DNA of 6,253 nucleotides from Lentisphaeria bacterium (GTDB lineage Bacteria > Verrucomicrobiota > Lentisphaeria > Oligosphaerales > Oligosphaeraceae), in NCBI GenBank assembly GCA_016303095.1, contig JAEDMH010000130.1, forward strand, positions 1 to 6,253. Direction: 5' to 3'. The translations under genes were made by a program, and so were the position numbers. Below, piece by piece: positions 1 to 6,164 of the stretch; position 1 is the first letter of the stretch, and every line of letters begins with the position of its first letter. The notes under the pieces were generated by a model. It had not been told where the DNA came from, ran no database searches, and saw only the letters and a program-made list of their open reading frames with translations.

Positions 1-40
1 GGGCACGGAAACGCCGCTATGCGGCGCACGGAAGACACGG
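1..40. repeat. Palindromic interspersed repeat, left copy (probably cut by the window edge)
   Basis: A perfect 6-bp stem CGCCGC (12-17) and GCGGCG (21-26) closes a TAT loop. It is flanked by CACGGAAA on the left and CACGGAAGACACGG on the right. The same flanks with a different stem sequence recur at 6217-6253, and a third hairpin with similar downstream sequence lies at 6165-6195. A conserved flank around a stem that changes on both sides together is typical of REP-like intergenic palindromes. No coding sequence overlaps it. Whether it acts as an mRNA stabiliser, a terminator or merely a dispersed repeat cannot be told here. Confidence 0.7.
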
Positions 41-43
41 AGA

Positions 44-72
44 GGCGGGACCTGCCCCCCGCACGTCCCGCC
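44..72. other. GC-rich inverted repeat (hairpin)
   Basis: GGCGGGAC (44-51) is exactly complementary to GTCCCGCC (65-72). After one mismatch the stem continues with TGC (53-55) and GCA (61-63), leaving a CCCCC loop. A short T run (81-84) follows only after eight G/C-rich bases, so this is a poor match to an intrinsic terminator. It may be an extension of the palindromic repeat that ends at base 40, or the 3' structure of a gene lying to the left of the window. Confidence 0.5.
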
Positions 73-76
73 CGGG

Positions 77-114
77 GAGGTTTTCTAGATCTCTAGAACC
101 TCTAGAACCTCTAG
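77..114. repeat. Tandem CTAG array with alternative hairpins
   Basis: TCTAGAACC occurs twice in tandem (92-100, 101-109), preceded by a related TCTAGATC (84-91) and followed by a partial unit TCTAG (110-114). CTAG thus appears at 85, 93, 102 and 111, and a fifth copy is at 127. CTAG is a rare tetranucleotide in most bacterial genomes. The segment GAGG (77-80), TT (83-84), CTAG (85-88) can pair with CTAG (93-96), AA (97-98), CCTC (99-102) around a four-base loop. Because the unit is repeated, the same 5' arm could instead pair with the next copy at 102-111. It could be a protein-binding array, an RNA element, or a slippage-generated repeat. Confidence 0.6.
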
Positions 115-121
115 CTTTTCC

Positions 122-152
122 CCCCTCTAGCCCTTGGGAGAGGGGTTATTTT
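122..152 (+). terminator. Intrinsic terminator-like hairpin upstream of mnmE
   Basis: CCCCTCT (122-128) pairs perfectly with AGAGGGG (139-145). An inner CCC (131-133) and GGG (136-138) extend the stem after an AG bulge. The hairpin is followed directly by TTATTTT (146-152). Stem plus T tract is the layout of a rho-independent terminator for rightward transcription. It lies 51 bases before the mnmE start, so it either ends an upstream gene outside the window or works as an attenuator in the mnmE leader. If it ends the upstream transcript, the mnmE promoter must lie in the remaining pyrimidine-rich 50 bases or within the structure, where I see no clear -35/-10 pair. Confidence 0.5.
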
Positions 153-202
153 AGGGTTTCTCTCCCTCCTTTTTCCGTCCTTTTGGTTTTGGATTTTCCC
201 TC

Positions 203-1555
203 ATGTCTCCTGCCGTCTCCCTGCAAGACACCATTTGCGCCCCGGCCACCGCTCCTGGTGGTGCGGTGTCGATTCTCCGGCTTTCCGGTCCCCAGAGTCT
301 TTCGGTGGCCCGGCGGCTCTGGAGCGGGGAGCGGGATCTGGGGGCGCCGGAGAATGCCCGGCGGCTTCTCTTGGGGCGTTTAGGGGACGAGGCGTCGGGC
401 TCCTGTCTGGATGCTTCCTGTCTTGCCGTCTTCATGCCGGGTCCCCGGAGCTACACGGGGGAGGATGTGGTGGAGTTTCATCTGCACGGGGGAGCGATGG
501 CGGCCCGTCTGGCCTGCCAGGCCATCCTTTCCTGCGGGGTGCGGGCGGCGGAGGCAGGCGAGTTCACCCGTCGGGCCTTCCTTCACGGGAAGGTGGATTT
601 AACCCAGGCGGAGGCGGTGGCGGATTTGGTCTCCGCCGAGTCGGAGCAAGCCCTGCTTTTGGCCAACCGCCAGCTTTCCGGCGTCTTGGGCAAAGAGATT
701 CAGCGTCACTACGACCAGCTCACCCTCCTGCTCTCCGAGGTGGAATCCCGTCTGGATTTTCCGGAGGAAGAATTGGACTGGATGCCGCCGGAGCGGGTGT
801 CGGGCGCCCTGGAGGCTTGTCGCCAGGAGCTCCAGCGTCTGGCGGAGAGCCGCCGGGAAGGGGAACTGTTGCGCCATGGCGCCAGATTGGTCATTGCCGG
901 CGCCCCCAATGTGGGGAAATCCAGCCTCCTGAACCTGCTGCTGGGACGGAACCGGGCCATCGTCTCCCCCATCCCCGGCACCACCCGGGATACGGTGGAG
1001 GCGGATTTCCTCCTCCAGGGCATCCCCATCCATGTGGTGGACACCGCCGGCGCCCGGCAGACTGACGACCCGGTGGAGCAGGACGGCATCTCCCGGGCCC
1101 GGGAAGCCGCCGCCCAGGCGGACGCCATCCTCTGGCTGGTGGACGCCGCCCGTCCCCGGGAGACCGCCTGGCCCCAATGGCCCCATCAGGGTCTCCTGTT
1201 GATCGTCGCCAACAAATGCGATCTGGCGGACCCGCCCCCGGGCATGCTTCCCCTCTCCGCCGCCACCGGCCAGGGCCTGGAGCTTCTTCGGGAGGAGCTG
1301 GCCCGTCAACTCCTGGACACCCAAGCCCAGGACGCCGCCCGGGCCACCGTGGCCGTAAGCGCCCGGCATGGCCAGCTGCTGGTGGATGCCGCCCGGGCCC
1401 TGGCCGAGGCCTGTCCCCTGGTGGAATCCCAGGAATGGGCGCTGGCCGCCATTCCTCTGCGCCAAGCCATCGCCGCCCTGGGAGGCATCACGGGACAAAC
1501 CGTGGACCCGGATGTCCTGGACACCATCTTTCACCGCTTCTGCATCGGAAAATGA
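203..1555 (+). CDS. mnmE: tRNA uridine-5-carboxymethylaminomethyl(34) synthesis GTPase MnmE
   Basis: MnmE is a cytoplasmic, potassium-activated GTPase that works with MnmG (not in this window) to modify wobble uridine 34 of certain tRNAs, using methylene-tetrahydrofolate as carbon donor. The 450-residue product has the family's usual length. An N-terminal folate-binding domain (about 1-115, with FMPGPRSYTGEDVVEFHLHGG and GEFTRRAFLHGKVDLTQAEAV) is followed by a helical region and an inserted G domain. Visible motifs are G1 GAPNVGKS (233-240, including the K+-coordinating Asn236), G2 PGTTRDT (258-264), G3 DTAG (280-283), a Glu292 aligning with the catalytic Glu282 of E. coli, and G4 NKCD (337-340). 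The C-terminus is the diagnostic FCIGK (446-450). No Shine-Dalgarno is seen before ATG 203; the leader is pyrimidine-rich. The stop codon overlaps the ligA start (ATGA). Third-position usage shifts from many GCG/GGG codons before about base 850 to mostly GCC/GGC afterwards. Confidence 0.97.
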   Translation: MSPAVSLQDTICAPATAPGGAVSILRLSGPQSLSVARRLWSGERDLGAPENARRLLLGRLGDEASGSCLDASCLAVFMPGPRSYTGEDVVEFHLHGGAMAARLACQAILSCGVRAAEAGEFTRRAFLHGKVDLTQAEAVADLVSAESEQALLLANRQLSGVLGKEIQRHYDQLTLLLSEVESRLDFPEEELDWMPPERVSGALEACRQELQRLAESRREGELLRHGARLVIAGAPNVGKSSLLNLLLGRNRAIVSPIPGTTRDTVEADFLLQGIPIHVVDTAGARQTDDPVEQDGISRAREAAAQADAILWLVDAARPRETAWPQWPHQGLLLIVANKCDLADPPPGMLPLSAATGQGLELLREELARQLLDTQAQDAARATVAVSARHGQLLVDAARALAEACPLVESQEWALAAIPLRQAIAALGGITGQTVDPDVLDTIFHRFCIGK

Positions 1556-3810
1556 CACACTATCAACAGGACGAGCTATTCTTCCTCCCGGAAGAGCCCC
1601 AGGCCTCTTCCCCGGAAGATTCCACCCTCCGGGAACAGGCGGAAGCCCTCCGCGCCCAAATCCGACACCACGACCAGCTCTACTACCTGGAGGCCGCCCC
1701 GGAAATCTCCGACCAGGAATATGACCGCCTTTATCGGCAACTCCGGGAACTGGAAGGCCAGCACCCGGAACTGGTCACCCCTGATTCCCCCACCCAGCGC
1801 ATGCACGGCGGCACCCTGGAGGGATTCCAGACAGTGGAACACACCCTCCCCATGCTCTCCCTGGAAAACACCTACAACGCCGCCGACCTGGAACGCTTCC
1901 ATGAAAGCGTCCTCCGGGGACTCCAAGGAGAAGCCCCCCTCTATGTGGTGGAACCGAAAATCGACGGCATCTCCATCGCCGTCCGCTACGTCAACGGCGT
2001 CTTCACCCAGGCCGTCACCCGGGGAAATGGACGCCAGGGAGACGATGTGACGGAAAATGTGCGCACCATCCCCTCCGTCCCCCTCCGTCTCGCCACCCCC
2101 AATCCCCCCCCTTTCTTCGAGGCCCGAGGGGAATGCTATCTGCCCCGGGCAGGCTTTGCCCGGCTGAACCAGCGGCGTCAGGAGGAGGGCCTGGAGCCCT
2201 TCGCCAACGCCCGGAACGCCACCGCCGGCTCCGTGAAGCTCCTAAACTCCCGGGAGGTGGCCACCCGCCCTCTGGACATCCTCTTCTATGCCCAGGGACA
2301 GATGGAGGGAATCGAGATTTCCTCCCAGCAACAGCTCCTGGAGACCTTCCACGCCTTCGGCCTCAAGACCCAGAAGTGGCGGCGCACCGCCCGGAATTTC
2401 CAGGAAATCCAGGAGGCCATCCAGGAACTGGACCAGATTCGGGGAGAGATGCCCTACGACACCGACGGAGCCGTCATCAAGGTGGACTCCTTCCGGCAGC
2501 GGGAGATTCTGGGCATGAGCGCCAAAGCCCCCTGCTGGGCCAAAGCCTACAAATACGAGCCGGAGCGGGCCGCCACTCGCCTGAAGGCCATCACCATCCA
2601 GGTGGGGCGCACGGGGGTCCTCTCCCCCGTGGCGGAGCTGGAGCCCGTCCCCCTCTCCGGCTCCACCATTGCCCGGGCCACCCTCCACAACGAGGATGAG
2701 ATCGCCCGGAAGGACATCCGGGTGGGGGACATGGTCTTGGTGGAGAAGGCGGGGGAGGTCATTCCCGCCGTGGTGCGGGTGCTTTTGGAGCATCGTCCCC
2801 CCGAGGCGAAGCCCTTCGATCTTCCCGGCAGCCTGGGAGGGCGCTGTCCCTCCTGCGGAGGCCCCATTCGGCGGGATCCCCAATTTTCCGCCTGGCGTTG
2901 TGAAAATCTCCAATGCCCCGCCCAGAATGTGCGCCGGGTGGAATATTTTGCCCACCGGAATGCCCTGGACATTGAATCCCTGGGAGATGTGGTGGCGGAA
3001 AGCCTCTGCGACGCAGGATGGGTGCGGGAACCCCTGGATCTCTTCTCCCTCACCCAGGAACAGCTGGCTTCCCTGAATCTGGGCACCCCCGACGAACCCC
3101 GGCTCTTCGGCCCCAAGAACGCCGCCAAAGTCCTGGCCGCCCTGGACAAGGCCCGCCAAAAGGATCTGGGACACTGGCTCCAGGCCATGGGCATCCCCGA
3201 GGTGGGCAGCGCCACCGCCTACCAGCTGGGACGCATCCACAAGGATCTGGAGGAGGTGGCCGATTCTCCCTATCTCCATGCCCTCCTGGAACTCCTGGAA
3301 CTCCAGGAGGACCGATTCTCCCCGGAGGCAGAACGGAAGGCCCGGCGGGACGCCCTGCTGCCTCCTCTCCAACGGGCCGGCCTGGTGAAATTCTCCCCCA
3401 ACAAAGACGCCTACGTCACCACCTGCGTGGGACCCAAGACCGCCCAGGCCATCCTCGCCTTCTTCCAAGAGCCCGTGGGACGCCGCTGGCGGGAACGACT
3501 CCAGGAGCTCCACATCCAGCCGGAGGGAGGAAACGAAGGCGCCGACGACCCCTCGGCCAAACCCCTTCGGGGCCTGGTCTTCGTCCTCACGGGCACGCTC
3601 GCCTCCATGGGACGCACCCAGGCCGCCGCCAAGATCCGGGCCCTGGGAGGCACGGTCACCGATTCGGTCAGCGGCAAAACCTCCTTTCTGGTGGCCGGCG
3701 AGAACACGGGAGCCACCAAAACCGCCAAGGCCCTGGCCCTGGGCGTGAAGGTCCTGGACGAGGCGGCCTTCCTGGCCATGCTGCAGGAAAAGGAAGCTCC
3801 CCAAGGCTAG
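1552..3810 (+). CDS. ligA: NAD+-dependent DNA ligase LigA
   Basis: LigA seals 3'-OH/5'-phosphate nicks during replication and repair, using NAD+ to form a lysyl-AMP intermediate. The 752-residue product shows the full domain order. Domain Ia (about 27-85) has the NMN-binding pattern Y44, Y45, D54, Y57, D58. The adenylation domain has catalytic Lys136 in VEPKIDG, then TRGNG (Asn where E. coli has Asp), FEARGE, DGAVIKV and WAKAYKYEP. The OB fold follows (VGRTGVLSPVAELEPV). A Cys4 zinc finger uses C432, C435, C450 and C455. Next come helix-hairpin-helix motifs (GIPEVG near 547-552, VGPKTA near 626-631) and a C-terminal BRCT domain (670-745). It is longer than E. coli LigA (671) because of an N-terminal extension of about 20 residues and roughly 43 extra residues between the last two HhH motifs. 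ATG 1552 is chosen because it gives the ATGA overlap with mnmE and a normal N-terminus. The frame is open farther upstream, but that part is out-of-frame mnmE. Translation is probably coupled to mnmE. Confidence 0.97.
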   Translation: MTHYQQDELFFLPEEPQASSPEDSTLREQAEALRAQIRHHDQLYYLEAAPEISDQEYDRLYRQLRELEGQHPELVTPDSPTQRMHGGTLEGFQTVEHTLPMLSLENTYNAADLERFHESVLRGLQGEAPLYVVEPKIDGISIAVRYVNGVFTQAVTRGNGRQGDDVTENVRTIPSVPLRLATPNPPPFFEARGECYLPRAGFARLNQRRQEEGLEPFANARNATAGSVKLLNSREVATRPLDILFYAQGQMEGIEISSQQQLLETFHAFGLKTQKWRRTARNFQEIQEAIQELDQIRGEMPYDTDGAVIKVDSFRQREILGMSAKAPCWAKAYKYEPERAATRLKAITIQVGRTGVLSPVAELEPVPLSGSTIARATLHNEDEIARKDIRVGDMVLVEKAGEVIPAVVRVLLEHRPPEAKPFDLPGSLGGRCPSCGGPIRRDPQFSAWRCENLQCPAQNVRRVEYFAHRNALDIESLGDVVAESLCDAGWVREPLDLFSLTQEQLASLNLGTPDEPRLFGPKNAAKVLAALDKARQKDLGHWLQAMGIPEVGSATAYQLGRIHKDLEEVADSPYLHALLELLELQEDRFSPEAERKARRDALLPPLQRAGLVKFSPNKDAYVTTCVGPKTAQAILAFFQEPVGRRWRERLQELHIQPEGGNEGADDPSAKPLRGLVFVLTGTLASMGRTQAAAKIRALGGTVTDSVSGKTSFLVAGENTGATKTAKALALGVKVLDEAAFLAMLQEKEAPQG

Positions 3811-3811
3811 A

Positions 3812-3868
3812 ATGACAAGGCCCCTGCCCGAGGCGTCTCCGACACCCCCTTTCTCCCTCCCCCCATGA
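3812..3868 (+). other. Tiny Pro-rich ORF between ligA and the kinase gene
   Basis: An 18-codon ORF starts two bases after the ligA stop and reads MTRPLPEASPTPPFSLPP. Its TGA stop overlaps the ATG of the next gene (ATGA), the same arrangement seen at the mnmE/ligA junction. Seven of the 18 residues are proline, as expected of C-rich DNA read by chance. There is no Shine-Dalgarno. It might carry ribosomes to the next start by coupling, but nothing shows that it is translated; chance is the simpler reading. Confidence 0.2.
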
Positions 3869-4515
3869 AGATTATCCTCACCCCCTCCTACGAACCCCTC
3901 CTCCATTCCCTCGGCCTGGACACGCCCAAGGCTCTCCTGGAATACACCGGAGGAGCCTGCGTCAGCAGCCACACCCGGGGCGCCACCTATCGCATCCCCT
4001 TGGAGGATGGTCGCATCCTATTCCTGAAGAAGGATTTCTATACAAAGCCCGCCGTCATCCTCCACCGTCTGGCGCACTTCCAGGCCCCGGAGACCAACAC
4101 GGAGCGGGAGGTGCGCCTCCTGGAGAATGTCCGGCGCCTGGGCTTTCGGGTGCCGGTGGTGCTGGCCTATCTCCAACACACGCCCTGGCTTCTGCCCCGC
4201 CGTGGGGCCATGCTTCAACTGGGCGTGGAAGGCACCGCCGTGGACGCCTTGGTTCAGGATCCCTCTGTGCCCCAAGAGACCAAGGAGAAGGCCCTGAGGA
4301 AGGCCCGGGAAACCCTCTCCCGGCTCCAGGAGGCCCAAATCGACTGGAAACGGGACTGCAAGCCAGAGCATTTCTTCTATTGTCCCGACGGGGAGATCGC
4401 CCTCATTGACGGCGAGCGTCTCTATCCCTCCCCCACTCCCCTCTCGCCAGAATATCGGGAGAGCCAGCATCAGCGCTTCGATTCCCTGCTTCCTCCCGAG
4501 TATCGTCGGGCATAG
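3865..4515 (+). CDS. Lipopolysaccharide kinase (Kdo/WaaP-like) family protein
   Basis: This appears to be a protein-kinase-fold enzyme of the Kdo kinase/WaaP (InaA-like) family. Known members phosphorylate sugars of the LPS inner core on the cytoplasmic side of the inner membrane. In the 216 residues I see an ATP-binding lysine candidate in FLKKDF (K55 or K56), a helix-C-like TEREVRLLENVRRLGFRVP (E82), a hinge region with GVEGTAVDALV (120-130), a catalytic-loop equivalent KRDCKPEHFF (162-171, D164) and a metal-binding IDGER (D182). It is shorter than WaaP (about 265 residues) and has a compact N-lobe without a clear glycine-rich loop. There is no signal peptide or membrane segment. ATG 3865 is the only reasonable start: the frame is closed by TAG at 3808 and has no other start codon after it. 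The upstream sequence is C-rich with no Shine-Dalgarno. It sits 54 bases after ligA, with no terminator seen between them, so it may share the operon. Its 3' end overlaps convergent comEC by 46 bases. The family is fairly sure; the exact substrate is unknown. Confidence 0.8.
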   Translation: MKIILTPSYEPLLHSLGLDTPKALLEYTGGACVSSHTRGATYRIPLEDGRILFLKKDFYTKPAVILHRLAHFQAPETNTEREVRLLENVRRLGFRVPVVLAYLQHTPWLLPRRGAMLQLGVEGTAVDALVQDPSVPQETKEKALRKARETLSRLQEAQIDWKRDCKPEHFFYCPDGEIALIDGERLYPSPTPLSPEYRESQHQRFDSLLPPEYRRA

Positions 4516-6065
4516 CTCCGATCCCGCAGCCAGCAGAGTGCGGCCCAGAGGGAGAGAAGGAAGAGGAGGCGTGTCCAGAGAGGAGGGGCAACCACGGCCA
4601 CGCAGAGGTCGCCCTGGCTCCCCAGGGTGGAGACCCCTCCTGCCAGACGGAGGAGGAGCCCCAGGATTCCGGCCCAGAGGGAGCTGGCTTGGGGAAAAAG
4701 GAAGCCCAGGAGAAGACGCAGGGGGAGGAAGGCCAGGATCAGGGGGATCAGGAGTCCCAGGGGGAGATTGACCAGGGGAGCCATCAATCCCAGCCGGCCA
4801 TTGGTCTCCAGGGAGAGCCAGAGGGCGGTGCTCCAGGCCAGGATGCCGGCCCCCAGAGTGCCCATCCCCCATTTGCCCAGGAAAATCCAGCGATAGCGTC
4901 GCATTTCCTGGGGGAGCCAGCGTTGTCGTTCCTCCAGGAGTTCTCCCTGTTCCCGGAAGAGGGGGGCGGCGAAGAGAAGCAGGGCCACCACTGTGTGGGA
5001 ATAGAGGAATCCCAGATTGAGGACGCACAGAGGCTGGAAGAGCAGGGCCGCCAGCCCTGAAATCCCCTGGGCATTGGCCCAGGAAGGAACCCGCCACCGC
5101 ATCCGGGCGTAAAACACCGCCAGCACCATCCCCAGGGCGCGAAAGCCCGACGCCGACGCCCCCGTCAACCACACGTATCCCGTCAGCATAATCCCCAAAC
5201 CCACACGACGCCCCCATAAGGGCACCCCCAGCCACTGCAACACCAACCCCGCTAGCCACGCCACCATCCCCACGTGCATCCCCGATATGGCAAAGGCATG
5301 GATGGTCCCTGCCCAGGCTTGACGACGACGCCACTCCCGGGGCAACGCCTCCGACGCCCCCAACCCCAAGGCCAATACGATCTGCCCCTCCCAGGGAGAC
5401 GAAGACAGCCCCTCCACCAGCCAACCCCCCAGGTGTTCCCGCAAGCGTCTCACCCCCATCCGCCCTTCCTGCCCCGCCACCCGCCACTCCCGCAAACGCA
5501 CTTCCTGGCGCACCCCCTGGGAACGAAGGGAATCCTCCGGAGACAAAGGCCGAAAAATCCCCCGCCCCTCCAGCAAAACCCCCTCCGGCAATTGCCGTAG
5601 CAAGGACTGCTCCCGAAAATCCCCCCCTTGCAACACAACCCGATGGCGGAGGGAAACCGGAACCCCATCCGTCCCCCAAGTGGCCGCCCATCGCAATTCC
5701 CCCACCACCCTTCCGCCACCGCCATCCCATGGAGCAAGAATCCCGCCGGTGAGGGGCGTCTCCACCACCACCAGGGAAAAGCGCCCCGCTGTCCGCTCCC
5801 GGGGAAACAACGCCGCCCGATCCTTCTCCCCCCAGGTGTCCCGCAGGAAAAACCATCCCCAGCCCGCCAAGGGCAAAAGCCCCCAGGCCAGCCAGCGCCA
5901 GCCACGCCCCCCACTCCACCACGTCACCCCCAGCCATCCCGCCAAACACCACGCCCACGACCCCACGCCTCCTCCCCACCCACGACATAACGCCCCGCAT
6001 AACAGTCCGCAAAAGACCCAAAAGGCCGGGGAAGTAACACGCAATTGACGAAGACTGGGGGACAT
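4470..6065 (-). CDS. comEC: ComEC/Rec2-family competence membrane protein lacking the MBL domain
   Basis: ComEC forms the inner-membrane channel through which single-stranded DNA enters during natural transformation. The 531-residue product has Trp/Gly-rich hydrophobic segments at about 14-74, then a soluble DUF4131-like region (about 90-200), then the Competence domain. That domain shows the family signature GTIHAFAISGMHVGMV (253-268), TGASASGFRALGMV (301-314), GFLYSHTVVALLLF (352-365) and further hydrophobic helices to about 510. The protein ends in a short basic tail. The C-terminal metallo-beta-lactamase-like domain found in many ComEC proteins (700-800 residues) is missing, and the reading frame then runs into the opposite gene, so there is no downstream room for it. 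ATG 6065 has GGAGG/GGGTGA upstream; GTG 6089, eight codons earlier, also has a good Shine-Dalgarno and cannot be excluded. ComEC proteins without the MBL domain are known, so this may be functional. A late competence role in this organism is inference only. Confidence 0.9.
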   Translation of the reverse strand: MSPSLRQLRVTSPAFWVFCGLLCGALCRGWGGGVGSWAWCLAGWLGVTWWSGGRGWRWLAWGLLPLAGWGWFFLRDTWGEKDRAALFPRERTAGRFSLVVVETPLTGGILAPWDGGGGRVVGELRWAATWGTDGVPVSLRHRVVLQGGDFREQSLLRQLPEGVLLEGRGIFRPLSPEDSLRSQGVRQEVRLREWRVAGQEGRMGVRRLREHLGGWLVEGLSSSPWEGQIVLALGLGASEALPREWRRRQAWAGTIHAFAISGMHVGMVAWLAGLVLQWLGVPLWGRRVGLGIMLTGYVWLTGASASGFRALGMVLAVFYARMRWRVPSWANAQGISGLAALLFQPLCVLNLGFLYSHTVVALLLFAAPLFREQGELLEERQRWLPQEMRRYRWIFLGKWGMGTLGAGILAWSTALWLSLETNGRLGLMAPLVNLPLGLLIPLILAFLPLRLLLGFLFPQASSLWAGILGLLLRLAGGVSTLGSQGDLCVAVVAPPLWTRLLFLLSLWAALCWLRDRSYARRYSGGSRESKR

Positions 6066-6075
6066 GCCCGTACCG

Positions 6076-6107
6076 TCACCCCTCCTCACGCCAACGCCAC
6101 CCCCTTA
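6076..6107 (-). promoter_or_regulatory. Two possible ribosome binding sites for the comEC gene
   Basis: Reading the - strand, AGGAGG (6086-6081) runs into GGGTGA (6081-6076), ten bases before ATG 6065; together they resemble an extended Shine-Dalgarno. Farther up, TAAGGGGGTG (about 6107-6098) differs from the ideal TAAGGAGGTG by one base and lies eight bases before GTG 6089. Both starts are therefore plausible, giving 531 or 539 residues. The three + strand genes have no comparable site. Confidence 0.5.
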
Positions 6108-6133
6108 CCCCCTCTCTCCTCCCTCTTCTCCCC
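6100..6133 (-). other. Possible G-quadruplex motif in the comEC leader
   Basis: The - strand has four G runs: GGGG (6133-6130), GGG (6123-6121), GGGGG (6112-6108) and GGGGG (6104-6100), with loops of six, eight and three bases. The last run is part of the upstream Shine-Dalgarno-like sequence TAAGGGGGTG. One loop is slightly longer than the usual seven-base limit, so folding is uncertain. G richness continues into the gene, so the motif may simply reflect local composition. Confidence 0.35.
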
Positions 6134-6164
6134 TACGCTCAGGAATTCCCGGCCACGCCACCGC

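Noticed and set aside
84..114. The CTAG repeats as a small CRISPR array
   Set aside because: The units are only nine bases long and directly abut with no spacers.
148..154. TATTTTA as the -10 box of an mnmE promoter
   Set aside because: No acceptable -35 hexamer lies 16-18 bases upstream, and the T-rich stretch is better explained as the tail of the hairpin at 122-145.
1177..1551. A 125-residue N-terminal extension of LigA reaching back into mnmE
   Set aside because: The extension is mnmE read in another frame (Pro/Gly/Arg-rich). The ATG at 1552 gives a normal LigA N-terminus and an ATGA junction.
599..1558. A 319-codon open frame on the - strand within mnmE
   Set aside because: Shadow of mnmE, with Gly/Gln-rich low-complexity translation and no motifs.
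1957..2040. Asn in place of Asp in the TRGDG motif of LigA as a sign of an inactive enzyme
   Set aside because: The catalytic lysine and all other nucleotidyltransferase motifs are intact, and I recall TRGNG in other LigA proteins, so it is more likely a lineage variant.
2242..3972. A 576-codon open frame on the - strand across ligA
   Set aside because: It is the antisense shadow of the well-supported ligA gene in GC-rich DNA. Its translation is a low-complexity mix of Gly, Gln, Leu and His with no recognisable motif.
4495..4510. The CCCGA/TCGGG hairpin as terminator for the convergent genes
   Set aside because: The stem is only five pairs, has no T tract on either strand, and lies inside the kinase coding sequence.
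4018..6021. A 667-codon open frame on the - strand spanning the kinase and comEC genes
   Set aside because: It is out of frame with comEC, very Gly/Pro-rich and without domain signatures, whereas the comEC frame carries the Competence-domain motifs.
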